A stretch of DNA of 64,000 nucleotides from Luzula sylvatica (Eukaryota; Streptophyta; Magnoliopsida; Poales; Juncaceae): positions 16,954,992 to 17,018,991 of the forward strand of contig OX326958.1 of assembly GCA_946800325.1 (NCBI GenBank), in the 5' to 3' direction. Shown piece after piece: positions 34,373-46,155 of the stretch. Position numbers and translations under genes: made by a program. Within the stretch, counting starts at the first letter, position 1. Each line of letters starts with the position of its first letter. The notes under the pieces are model-generated. The model did no database searches, was not told the DNA's origin, and was given only the letters and a program-made list of their open reading frames with translations.

Positions 34373-36816
34373 GTAAAACTGTACTATCAACTCTCTTCTC
34401 TTATTTTAATATTTTTTAATAAGCCTAAATTATTTTACATTTACGTTTTCGGATTGAAATTAGGTCAATCATGTAGTTAGACTTAAATTGTTAGGTTAAG
34501 TCAAAAAATACATATTCATCCATGCAAATTACAACAAAAAGTATTTTTCATTCAATAAGAAAAAAATGAGATGTTAATCGATATATAGTTCAAGTGGTGA
34601 ATGCAGAATGTCTGCTATTATATCATTATTGTATATTTGTGGATTTTCTAATACATACTTAGTTTTCTAGATGTGTGTGTATTGTTTTGTGAATACTTTA
34701 TATCCATGCACATTCAACGCTATGATAGCACGTGCCATCATCATGAGTTAACTTGGAATACCATTTAATTATCAAAACCAAGTTATGTTGAAGCAGATAA
34801 AAAAACGCTTAAGTTGTAGGTGTTGTAAAACAGCTCTAACTATTTAAATAAATACTTTTTCTATTAAATTCAAAAGGTGAAACTAATCATATCATATTTT
34901 ATTTCAAGCACTCTCGTGCTCCGGATTACTCCTTGTTTCTCCTGCCCATCTTCATAAGAAGATTCCCAATATTTTGTTCCTTCTTTTTGTTATTGTAATA
35001 TTAATATTAACTATAGGTATCTCAATTGAGGAGCAAATCAATGAATATTTTGTTCCTTCTCTTATAAATTGTAGTGTTAATTATTTATCATTAGTATTAT
35101 TCTAGTTTATAATTCTTATTATTAGCTACTTTTTCTTAATAAAACTAACTCTCATATATATTATTTATTTGAAATCTTAGTCCGTTATGATTTACGTGTG
35201 ACCCATACGTGATACGAGGGCCATACGATGCCCTATAATGTGAGAAATAATTGAACTATAATCTTCCTTTTCTTATTACAAACACACATTTACATGAGAT
35301 TTTGTTCTTGTTGCCTCGTGTTGTGACCCCACAAAAGAAGGATCACATTCATCTTCGAATCTATTTGAAATCTATTTTTCAAGAATGCATTATTGTTCAA
35401 GAATATATTATTGTTATAGTAAACATATATTAGTGTTGAGTGTTGGTGATTAGTGAATAATTTAGAGAAAATGACATTTAAAGATGTTTATGTTCGCGTA
35501 CAATGTCGCTGTTTTTAAACGTCTCCAGCAATTATATTATTTGGTGTTCATCCGGTCCGACGAAAATCCTTCCAGGATACAGTCTTTCTAGGATACAGTC
35601 TTTCTGGTTGCGTTTGCACAAACTAATTCTGCTTTTTTTGCTCGAAGTGGATCTATATGAAAATTAAGGGAGAAAGTATAGAACTTGTATGAGATAATGT
35701 CGCTTCCTTTTCTTCTTCTTTTTCTCTCTTTATCATTCAAGAATTAACACGACTATAGAGATAATGAGAAGATTCAAGAGAAAATGAGAAAAGAGTAATA
35801 AAGATTTTATGTTTTCTTCTCTTCATTATTTTTCATTCAAAAGAAAATGAGAAAAGAGAATAACGAAGACAATAGTTTCTTTCTTGATTTTATGTTTATT
35901 TCTCAATAGTCATGTCATATTTATAGTTGATTTGAACATGTTATATTATGACACATAATCATTCATTTGTAAGTGTACATGTTAAATTTCACCATATCAC
36001 TACAGTTAATTACACATGTGAAGTTGCATGTTCTCTTTGTATCATATTATGACACATACATATACAAGTATAAGTGTGCATGTTCTTACCATCTTATTTC
36101 ATGACATATAATTTATCTCTTTTATTTATATGATGACACATAATATCATCTAAATTTTATCATGATATTTATGACACAATAATTATGTCATTGCGAGATC
36201 ATAAACATACAAGTCTAATAAATCTTTGTTAAATTTCTAAAAGCAATATTTTTTTTTAAAAATAAAATTTATTTTGAAAATCTTTAACATTGAGCGATAC
36301 GAAACAAAATTTGTCTCGCGATTTCGGATGTATATGAATCGGACTGGACGTGTTTTATTCTAAATTGTTATCTAATTCATCGAGTTTTAAGGATTTATGT
36401 TGAAATTGGAGGTACTCATATTGCAAAACGAAAATACCCGAAATCCTACGGAGGAGAATATGATCGTGTGAAATACCGCTTTGATCATCACCACTTTCTA
36501 TTGGTATTCGCACTCGATTTCTCGAATTCGACTGCGAGAATCGGGTTATTTTAGTATCCAATCTTTCTCCCTTGAGAAATCGCCTCATTTTCACTCTTAT
36601 CTCGGACCTGAAATCACCTCATGTGAAATAAATAATCCTATGCATAAATCCCGTTATGTACTTTTTTTATAACCAATCATAATATATTTTTGTTTGCGAC
36701 TATATAAATTATTTCATGCTAACATGTTTTAAATCATGAGCGTAGCTTAAATCATCATGTATATATGGTGTCTTTATTTTACGACATTTGCATTGATCAG
36801 AAGACATCATTTATTA
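34373..36816. other. Intergenic, unassigned
   Basis: No gene is recognised. 35560-35612 repeats aggatacagtctttctgg in tandem with variations. 35700-35890 repeats agaaaatgagaaaagagaat. 35930-36190 repeats phrases around atgacacataat. The last could be LTR-derived, but no element boundary is clear. Confidence 0.4.
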
Positions 36817-37395
36817 TTTTTTTGAGAGAAAGACAAGCGCAATACGCGTCCGATCAAATCATTTTCATAAATCACAAAGAGATACAAACAATATGTACAA
36901 ACATAATTCTTACATCCTACTTGTTCGGGCCCTCTTAACTAATTACTCGATACAAAATCAAATTAGAGGTATCAACCGTGGACTTTCCATTGATGAACTA
37001 GCTCATTTATAGTCGTTATGACTAGCCCATGCATTCTTCCCTTAGGTTGAAAGATGTGATTATAGCGTTCTCTCCAAATAGTCCAAATAGTAGCCAACCA
37101 TTAATATCCCACATCTACGCATTTATCTTCAATTTCGTCGTGCGATAGTTCCACCAAAACAGGTGAATAGACTAGTAAATTTGCTCCCAGCTCGATGGCC
37201 CGCCATATTTCGATGGAGAACGGGCACCCTAGTAATAGGTGGTCTACCGACTCTACGGTTGCGGAAGACAAGGCGCATGTTGGGTTATGTGGTCAACCTC
37301 TTTTGATGAGATTGTCCGCCGTTAGAATCCGATTATTTAGGGCTAACCATGCGAATATTTTTACCTTAACCGGAGCCTTAATTTTGAGGTAGAAC
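36817..37395 (-). pseudogene. 5'-truncated LINE, end of ORF2
   Basis: Minus-strand translation from about 37390 gives VKIFAWLALNNRILTADNLI, then a stop in place of an expected W, then CALSSATVESVDHLLLGCPF and a IWTIWRERYN segment: the zf-RVT region and C-terminal tail of a plant LINE. One zinc-binding cysteine is replaced by S. It ends ttctctcaaaaaaa (36817-36830). The copy lacks the rest of the element. Confidence 0.8.
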
Positions 37396-38660
37396 ATGAT
37401 ATAAAGATCATAAAATAAATTATTAAATGGTAGAATGAGTATAACATGTTATAAATTAATGGATACATGATATAAATTAATGGATATAATCAAATCATAA
37501 AATAAATATGGAAATTATATTAATATTAATCACAAAATAAATATGAAATCATAAAATAAATATAAAAACATATAAATATTAATATAATTAAGGTAGAATA
37601 TGATATAAAAATCATAAAATAAATTATTAAATGGTTACATGGGTAAAACATGATATAAATATCATAAAATAAATTATTAAATGATTACATGGGCAAAACA
37701 TGATATAAATATTAATATGAAAATTATAAAATAATGGATATAATCAAATCATAAAATAAATATGAAAATTATATAAATATTAATATGTGTGATAAAAAAT
37801 CAAAGATGAGGTAGATCAATGCGAGAGCTCAAAAACATGTATTTTTTAAAGAAAAAACAATTAATATTAATAATATCATGTCAATTTATTACATCATTAT
37901 GTTTCAACGACTCATACACGATTTCGTCTAGGGTAGCATGTGCTTATTCACAAAAATTTATAAAAAGAAAGCCAAAACGAGATGCATAAGGATTATTTAA
38001 TTTCTTCTTCCTTGCCGTGGAATTGACTGGGTAATCCTCCTTTACATTGATCTTAAATTGATATAAAACATTAAATTACTAGGTATATATATTGTTTGAC
38101 GAATATTTTGACGGGACCAAAAAAATATCCGATCCCTACAAAAATATGTATTATCCCCTCAGCGACTATCCATAAATTTTGTAGGAATGTTTATGTCTTC
38201 ATTATACTTCTTATTTTACGGGCTTAATTATGATATTTTTAAGGGGTAAATGTGAAAGTGTGCCTACTAAATATGAAGCATACAGATGTGTAAGTATGAT
38301 GAAGTTGGTGCATGGTTGAGAAAAGCATGCAGACCTAAAAAGAATCGTCACGATGATCAATATGTTCAGAGCTGAAATTACGGCCTGACAAGCCCACTAA
38401 TTATTATTATTATCTCTACCTATTCTCCAATCAATTCACTCTTATACTTAGCACTGCCTCTACGGCTCTACCTCTCTACCCATCTTTTTTTTTTTAATAC
38501 AAGTCTAAACTCGAATTACTACTCCTCCATAAACATATATAGGGGTAAACTATTTGGACGGTGGTTCATACTATTTTCTTGGATAAGGTTCTAAACCGGA
38601 TTCAGATAAACGGGGTATGATTTATTTATAATCTATAATAATAATAATAATAATAATAAT
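37396..38660. other. Intergenic with A+T-rich tandem phrases
   Basis: 37400-37790 repeats variants of aaatcataaaataaat and atgatataaat many times. The remainder is A+T-rich without a recognisable gene. (AAT)n lies at 38636-38660. Confidence 0.5.
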
Positions 38661-39298
38661 ACTACGAGGATTTGTATATTTATCCTTTGTTAAACTTAAA
38701 ATTACATATTTATTTTTTAAAAAACTAAAATATCATATTTACCCAAACATCAAATATCATGCAATTTTTCCGTTAAAATTAACGATCACATTTAAAAATT
38801 ACTATTTTATTTTTTACATATTTACCCTTTTAAAAATCCATAATATCACATTTACCCTATTAAAAATAAAAATATCATATTTACACTCTCAATAACCATT
38901 CTATCAATTTACCGAATAACAAAAATATACCGATGTAATCTCATGAATAACAATATAAATGCAAAAAATACATCAATAAAATTTCAAAAAATAATCATTC
39001 TGCCAAAATTGCTACAAAAAATATAGCTTCGTAGCAAAAACCGAACTAAGAATGTTATTAAAATTGTAGGACATGATTTTTTCTTGTCGAGTGAGTAAAT
39101 GTACGTATGTTATTTTTATTATTTAGAGGATAAATATAATATTTTTTATTTTTAAAGGGATAAATATGATATTTTGGATTTTTAGAAGGGTAAATATGTA
39201 AAATATAAAATTATAATTTTAAATGTTGACCGTTAAGTTTATTAAATGATAAATATGAGATTTTAAGTTCAACAAAGGATAAATATGTAAATCTCCCT
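38661..39298. mobile_element. Probable MITE with long inverted repeats
   Basis: The left end (gaggatttgtatatttatcc, then tttgttaaacttaaaat) mirrors the right end (attttaagttcaacaaagg, then ataaatatgtaaatctccc). Further in, phrases such as aaatatcatatttaccc and gggtaaatatgtaaa also pair. The flanking taataataa on both sides fits a 9-bp duplication but is microsatellite sequence. Confidence 0.55.
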
Positions 39299-39702
39299 AA
39301 TAATAATTGTACGTAGTCGAGGGGCGCATGCTGCATGGGCATCTAAACTAATCCACAAAATTCAATGCTTTTGAGGCTTAATCCTTAAAAGTTAAATCCA
39401 TTAAAATACTTCTTTCAAGCCTCCATTATAAAACGAAGTATACGAATAAAATACAAGCTTGCTTTTGGACCGCCATAAATAATAATAATGCTTTGACATT
39501 CTTTTCTTGTTTGACGGAATCAAACTGTTATCAGTTATCTTAATTAATTAGACTGATAATTAATTTGTAGCATCAGAAAAGATTTGGTTTTAATTTATTT
39601 TTTATTTATTTATGGACAATTTTAACGTTTAAATGAAAATCTCAAGCAAGAATGTTTATTTGATTTTCTTATTAGTTTAAAACTCGTATCATTTGTATAT
39701 AC
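39299..39702. other. Intergenic, A+T-rich
   Basis: Nothing is recognised. Confidence 0.4.
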
Positions 39703-39880
39703 ATGATGCCAATGAATTGGATAATATTCGTGTCCGACGGATATCTACGGGTCGGGAAATACCCAATTAAACATATCGCGGGTCGGGTATTATTCGATTA
39801 AAAATAGCCGTACGGATGAGGTCGTATCCAATCCGAATCCTTTTTTTAATAATCCTAGTTATATTAATACTTTAATATTA
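39703..39880. mobile_element. Truncated hAT MITE, family of 42289
   Basis: About 170 bp match the left end of the element at 42289-43141 (caatgaattggataatattc, the ggatatct and cgggtcgggtatta words, then taatcctagtta). The right part is missing. Confidence 0.6.
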
Positions 39881-40014
39881 TGAATAATTAGTTAATAATA
39901 TGGATGTTATTTTGTAATCGAACGTTAAATATTGAATGAGTAATTATAGAAATTTATTATATTTTCGTTTGTATTGATTTTTGTATTGTAAGTCTCTTTA
40001 ATTTTGCACTCACT

Positions 40015-40690
40015 CTCTATATCTTGCTAACATATTAACAAAAAATGATATGTCAGGCTTGTAATTATTAGCTAGGTACATTAATGCACCTATTGAACTT
40101 AAATATGATACTTCTGGACCAAGAACTTCTTGATTATTATTTTTTTGGACGGAAACAAGTTTTCTTAATATCAAGAGATCGAACTTCCATTAGCGTGTTT
40201 AATGGATGTGTTTTGTCTATACTAAATCGTTTTAAAACATTTTTCACGTAAGTAGATTGATGGACAAATATGTCATTTCTCAAATGTTCGTTTGCAATAC
40301 GAGACAAAGCTTTGTCTTTCCAAGATCTTTTATTTCGAATTCACTTTTCAAGTATGCAGCGGTACTTTCAAGTTCTCCAAAAATATCACTGCAAATTGAT
40401 CTTCAGATAATGGTTCAAGGTATTTAATAATTGATGGAGATTCGAAGTTTATATAAATTCTCAATCTTCTTTGGGGTCCTATCTTTGTGCGTTGTGGTGG
40501 AGCTACCAGAACATTACAACATGCCCAAAAATTCTTAGATGCATGGGATATATTTGATTGCTGGTAATTACAAGTTGTATGATGGGATATTTGTGATAAG
40601 TAGTTGATCTTAATCTTATTAGTGCTGCAACTTGTAACAATTTAGATGGTTTTTGCTTTAAAATTTAATAAAATCACGATTTACTGAGAT
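40015..40690 (-). pseudogene. Copia pol relic with internal deletion
   Basis: Minus-strand translation gives PPQRTKIGPQRRLRIYINFE and SPSIIKYLEPLSEDQ (the end of Copia integrase) at about 40500-40400, followed almost at once by SEFEIKDLGKTKLC (late reverse transcriptase) and EVLGPEVSYLSSIGALMYLA (before RNase H) down to about 40050. The middle of reverse transcriptase is gone and stops and frameshifts are frequent. It is of a different lineage from the intact element at 18427. Confidence 0.75.
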
Positions 40691-40772
40691 AAATGCTCCG
40701 TCTTTACATATATTAAACCCGAATGTCGCAAACCTAAACGTTACAACCGAAATGTGAAATCATAAACAATAT

Positions 40773-40813
40773 ATCATCATCATCATCATCATCATACCCA
40801 TCATCATCATCAT
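40773..40813. repeat. (CAT)n microsatellite
   Basis: About twelve ATC/CAT units with one interruption. Confidence 0.9.
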
Positions 40814-41522
40814 GTCGCATAAGACTTGCATAATCGAGAAAACAATACAATACATTATATCACAATAGCTCTTTAGTCTGAATCAAGACTCTTACATCGT
40901 TTATTGTTCTCGACGATACAACAAGACATTATTTCGGACATAAATCGACTTTCATGCATTTTTTTTATTTCGTTCTCTTGGTTTTGTCGATGATGTATGA
41001 AAAAATAAACGTTTTTTACCGGAATAATTGTTTGAATTGTGCAAGAAATCCGGCCCTTGAACAATGCAAACGACCCTTGCTCTGAAATTTATAAAAATCA
41101 TGCTTTACTGTGGCAAAAGTACCATACTCGCATATTTTATGTTCGAATGAAATCGTCCGTTGTTTTGGACGCATTTGATTGCGTAATTTCTTAACAATTG
41201 AATTAATTAAAACTTTGTATTATTATATTTTTTATATTTTTCAATTATTAAAAGTTATGTAATATTATATGTTGTTTTGTTGTTAAATATTCATATTTTG
41301 TGTATTGTTTTCTTAAATTTTACGTAAAATGTATCCACAATTTGTTCATATCATTAATTACGTGTTCATTAAAGAATAAATACAATAATAAAATCTCCGT
41401 TTTTAATTGTTACAAACTTAACTTGGGCGGGTCCCACACAAAGCATCCTTGATCTTTTTTAACCGGTCCATAATACAAAACAAGCTTACCTGGTCCCGCG
41501 CAATCGTGCGGGTTAAAGCTAG
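40814..41522 (+). mobile_element. Helitron-like 3' end
   Basis: At 41494-41512 the hairpin cccgcgcaatcgtgcggg is followed by ttaaag and CTAG, then T (41519-41523): the 3' terminus pattern of plant Helitrons (hairpin, short spacer, CTRR, insertion before T). Phrases in 40665-41160 are similar to one another (aaatcatgctttactgtgg, aatcacgatttactgagat), suggesting the body extends left at least that far. The 5' TC end is not identified and no helicase is present. Confidence 0.5.
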
Positions 41523-42280
41523 TTTTAAGTAATCATGAAGAAATAAGATCTTATTTAGAATGAGTTGTTACGTCCTGTTGTAATTTATTGTTAATATCAT
41601 TATTTTAAACAATAGCGAGCACAGACATATTTTTGCCCCAAAAAACAAGGATAATATTGCATGAAGATTAAAAAAAAATGAATTTGCTTCCCGATTTGAG
41701 AAAAAAAAATACGACAAAAACATTGTAATTAAGTTTTACATGATTTTATTTTATTTTGTCCATAGATGCAAGAACTATGTGATTAGATTCTCCACATATT
41801 ACCAAATAACTTTATGTACTAGTGCTTCATCATGATATTCGAGCAAATTTATGTCGAATGTATTGTAAATGGACTTAAATTTCTAATTGCATAACGTGAT
41901 AATCGTCCATTGACTCAAAATAGTGATATATCAGTGGAAGGTGATCATAAGAATAACCCAATTAATTGTCATGTCGTGTTGGATTTGTTGATAAGTTTAA
42001 TAAGTTACATTAAAGATCTTCATGTAATTTTGTTGAAGTATGAATGATATGATTTTGATCATAGTATGTTGGTCTGAATTGCCGAATATTTCACAAACAT
42101 AAATATTGGTAGAAGATGTTATAATAATGACTCGTATTTCCTAACAAGTTAAACTATTGGAATTTTGTAATATTGCCGAATATTTTTTTTGTTTAAATAT
42201 GTTACCATCTGAAACAAAACATTGTATCATCTTTTCATAAATTATTATATATTAATTAATATGAACAATATTGAAAATGA
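41523..42280. other. Intergenic, A+T-rich
   Basis: Nothing is recognised. Confidence 0.4.
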
Positions 42281-42288
42281 ATTATGTT

Positions 42289-43141
42289 TAGGAATGTCAA
42301 TGGATTGGATAATATTCGTGTCCGTCGGATATTTGATCCGGACGGGTCGGGTAATATCCGTTTAAATCTACTCCGGGTCGGGTATTATCCGATTGAAAAT
42401 ACCCGGTACGGGTACGGAGAGGATATGGATGAAATCATATCCGACCCGTGGGTATACCCAACCCGAACCCGGTTTTTTGTAATCCTAGTTACAATAATAT
42501 TTTAATCTATTTTTAATTTATCTTTTCTACCGTTTTTTTTATTAGATAGTTATTTTTGTATTTTTTCTGTTTATTTACTGTTTTTTCTTTTTTTTAGTAT
42601 GTTTTTAAGTGTTTTAAGTGTTTTATTTATAATGTTTTAAAAGGTTTTTTACTGATATTTATTTTTTTATTAATTAAAATTATCTTTTATATACTATTAC
42701 TTTTTTTATACATTAATATTAGATATTGTATTTATTTGCAATATTTAAATCTATTTTTTTCTTACTAATTTTGTATACTATTTTGAATATCATTTTTTAT
42801 AACCTGAAAAAAAAAATTATACTGTTTTGAATTTCATTTTTGTATTCTAATCTTGTTTCCTTACTAATAGTGTATTTTGCAATTTTGTACTATTATTATG
42901 TTATTGATGTTATTTTAATTTGGAAAAAAAAAAATTTCATCCATATATTTTAATATTTTTGTATATAATTATGTATGGGTAAAATTTATCGTGAGTAATC
43001 CGAAAATCCGCAGATACTAAATGAGGCGGGTGAAAATTATCCGTTTAGTTGACGGATCGGATGCAAATATTATCCAATTAAGATGGACAAAGATACGAAT
43101 GAATCTATACCCGATCCGAATCCGAACCATTGACGTCCCTA
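42289..43141. mobile_element. hAT MITE with exact 8-bp target duplication
   Basis: It begins TAGGAATGTCAATGG and ends CCATTGACGTCCCTA. The flanks are attatgtt on both sides (42281-42288 and 43142-43149). The subterminal parts have cgggtcgggta words; the middle is T-rich. It is the same broad family as 3177-4012, in a diverged subfamily shared with 39703. Confidence 0.93.
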
Positions 43142-43285
43142 ATTATGTTTGTTGCCCAATTAAAAAACATACATAATTTGTTGACAAATCATTTGTTTTT
43201 GTATAATAAACTTTGTGTAGATAAAATGAAATATTGTTTTTGTTCGCCTCCTGTCATTAAACATGCAACGTTAGGTTTGTTAGAA

Positions 43286-44154
43286 GGGAAATTTTCAAAA
43301 AAACCCCTAACTTTTTTGGATATTGCAAAAAATCCCCTATATTTTTGGAAACTCCAAAAAACCCCCTCAAACTAAACTTTTGTTTTCAAATATCCCCCTA
43401 TGGAGGTTAAATTTAACTTTGGATGGAGTTAAATATTTTTTGGACCAAAATATCCTTCTATTTTCATATTTAATTTGTTAAAAAATTTATTTTTCATTGT
43501 ATTTTATTAATTTTGAAAAATTTGATAAATATTTTTTAACATATAACAATTTCAAAAAGAAAATTATTATGTGTTATAGTTATATGATTTTAATATTAAT
43601 TTATTATTTTTTCAAGAAAAATTAACAGCAAATAATAATAAAATAAACAATCTTGTTATAAAAGAACATCTTTAGATTATATTGATAGATTATTTTTTTA
43701 ACAGTTAGTTTGTATTTTCATGCTTTTTATATGTTTGTTATAGTTTCATGATCTTTTATTTTTCAAATATTTTCAAGGTGTGCTTTTTTAAAATTGTTGT
43801 TTATTTTATTATTATTTTATGTTAGTTTGTCATGACAAAATAATAAATGAATATTAAAATCATATAACTACAACATATAATAATAATTTTTTAAAAAATA
43901 TTATGTGTTAAAAAATATTTTTGAAATTTTGTAAAATTAATAAAAAATAACGATTTTTTTTTAGCAAATCAAATATGAAAATAGAAGGGTATTTTGGTCC
44001 AAAAAATATTTAATCTCATGCAAAGTTAAATTTAACATCATAGGGGATATTTGAAAACAAAAGTTTGGTTTGAGGAGATTTTTTGGAGTTTCCAAAAATA
44101 TAGGGTTTTTTTTACAATATCCAAAAAAGTTAGGAAGTTTTATGAAAATTTCCC
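43286..44154. mobile_element. Mutator-like MITE with exact 9-bp target duplication
   Basis: Inverted repeats of about 200 bp: the left end GGGAAATTTTCAAAAAAACC mirrors the right end, which reads inward GGGAAATTTTCATAAAACTT. The flanks are ttgttagaa on both sides (43277-43285 and 44155-44163). Long inverted repeats with a 9-bp duplication define Mutator-type elements. The centre also pairs with itself. No transposase is present. 3082-4697 is a relative. Confidence 0.92.
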
Positions 44155-44384
44155 TTGTTAGAAAGATAGTATATATAAAATTAAAAAACTTTTAAAATAT
44201 TCAAAAAAGCTAACGTTTATTTTAAAATTTTCTCTACTCTTTTTCCTTTTTCTTTCGAACCGCATCGGGTGAAGGGGCTCTTTCGGAATATTCTAAGAAT
44301 AGCAGACCTTCAAAGCAACTTTACTTACCGAAACTCTCATCTGAGCAGACCAAGAAACAGTGCCCATTACCCAACACAAAAAGC

Positions 44385-44418
<34 letters not shown>

Positions 44419-44447
44419 AGAGAGCGAGAGAGAGAGAGAGAGAGAGA
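44385..44447. repeat. (GA)n microsatellite
   Basis: About 30 GA units with two interruptions. GA repeats upstream of plant genes can bind BPC proteins. Confidence 0.85.
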
Positions 44448-44759
44448 ATGAATGCACATAATAAATTGCAATAAAAGCAGAGCTTTTCTTTTGTGAGAAC
44501 TCTGCTCTGTTTAAAGACAGAGAAAAAAGATCACAAGAGAGAAAGAGAGAGATTTGAAGACTCATCCATGATTCTAACTCATATAGGTAACTATTTTCTT
44601 CTTGCTTTGATTCTTTGTTCCTTCCTTTTTCTACCTTTTGAATCTCTTGGTACATACATACATACATACATTACTGATAAACTAGTCAATATTCATAATT
44701 ATCATGTTTGGCTTATTAATAAAAGATATATTCTGTGAGACTGACATGTGCTATGCAGA

Positions 44760-44808
<49 letters not shown>
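44760..44808. repeat. (GA)n microsatellite, second tract
   Basis: About 23 GA units, 1.35 kb before the NPH3-family start codon. Confidence 0.9.
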
Positions 44809-44810
<2 letters not shown>

Positions 44811-46155
44811 GTGGGCATGGGAGGTGGCATGATGGGCCACTGCTGTGTATATTTAGTGACTCTTTAGAGAACACCTGCAAAAGCTATGTGTTTTTTTTCT
44901 TTCCTTTTCCTTTTTACAGTGTTTACTTTCTCCTTTGTACCCATTTCGAAACCCCCATTCCTCCCTCTTCATGAATGGTTTTGAGTTCTTTGCTCTCCTT
45001 CTCTCTCCTCTTTGCTAGCTAGTATCTTTGTCACACTACACATGTAAGGTATTTTCTCTTGTTTTACAATTTAGATTTCTTATAGTAGGAAATGGGAGAG
45101 AAATTTTTATCTTGCTCCAATGTTTTAGGAGGAAAGTGGAAAGGAATGGAAGAAATAGCCCTTCCTATTGAGCCAAAATATTCTTCCATATTTGTCTCAA
45201 AATATTTGTCAAATCACTTTTCCATTCATTACTCTTCATTAAACTTGGAGCATGAAATATTCTCTCTTCCATTTTTATTTTTATTTTACTATCTAAAAAC
45301 TTGGAGCACATCCTTATAGTCATTGAGTGAAATGATAATGTGTACTGTTTATATATTACTAGAACTTGTACATATTTTCATCCCATTCTTTCTTTGTTTT
45401 ACAAACTTTATCCATATGGGTAGTATTTTGTATTTTTTTTGCTGATTAATTTTTTTATGAAGTTTTGTTATCATGCTACATTACAACATTAACACTTTGC
45501 CATGTTGTGAAGTCTCACATGTTTAGTCTAGTGCCAAATAAATTGTGCATAAATTTTTATCTATATATATAAATATCAAGTTGATGAGATTCTCTCAACA
45601 TAGCATTTGTGCATGCTCTCTGTATAAGCCATATTATAAGCACAAAAAAGATGCTATTTGTCTAGCCATTTTTAAGTTATTAACTTAATATTTATTACCT
45701 TTAAAGACAGGATGTCACCATAACTCAACTTGCAAGTGTGGGAATTTGAATTTATTCACGAAGCATGAATCAAAACAAGATCTTGTGTTTTGAACTCGTG
45801 AGTTAAGCACAAAGAAAGAAGAATGGAATAATAATAATAAATTGAGAGAGGGGGAAGTTAATTTTGTCAGTTTAGTGCTTTGTGAGTGTCTCTGTTTTGG
45901 TACCGGCCAAAGTGGGCTATTGTACCAGCTTGGTGAAACAAGAAGGATATTTTTAGTTTATTCCATGTCTCTTGGTCTCTTGTCTAACTATATTTTCCTC
46001 CTCTCATACAAATCTTTAGAAATATAAAGAGGCCCCATTCTCTCTTCTTCACAAGAACCAACCTGCATTCGACACAAATCTTCCGAATATTTGGTCAACC
46101 AAATTCGCCGTTATTTTTATAAGGAGGCGGAGTTTGAAGTTTTTGAGAGGCGGAA

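Larger units (their letters stand above)
44164..46155. other. Upstream region of the NPH3-family gene
   Basis: Contains two GA microsatellites and pyrimidine-rich leader-like sequence just before the gene (46030-46080). Low-information frames at 44269-44974 run through the GA repeats. A 5' untranslated exon may lie here, but no splice pair can be fixed. Confidence 0.4.

Noticed and set aside
44269..44974. Frames through the GA repeats upstream of the NPH3-family gene
   Set aside because: Low-complexity translation, no domain and no splice support.
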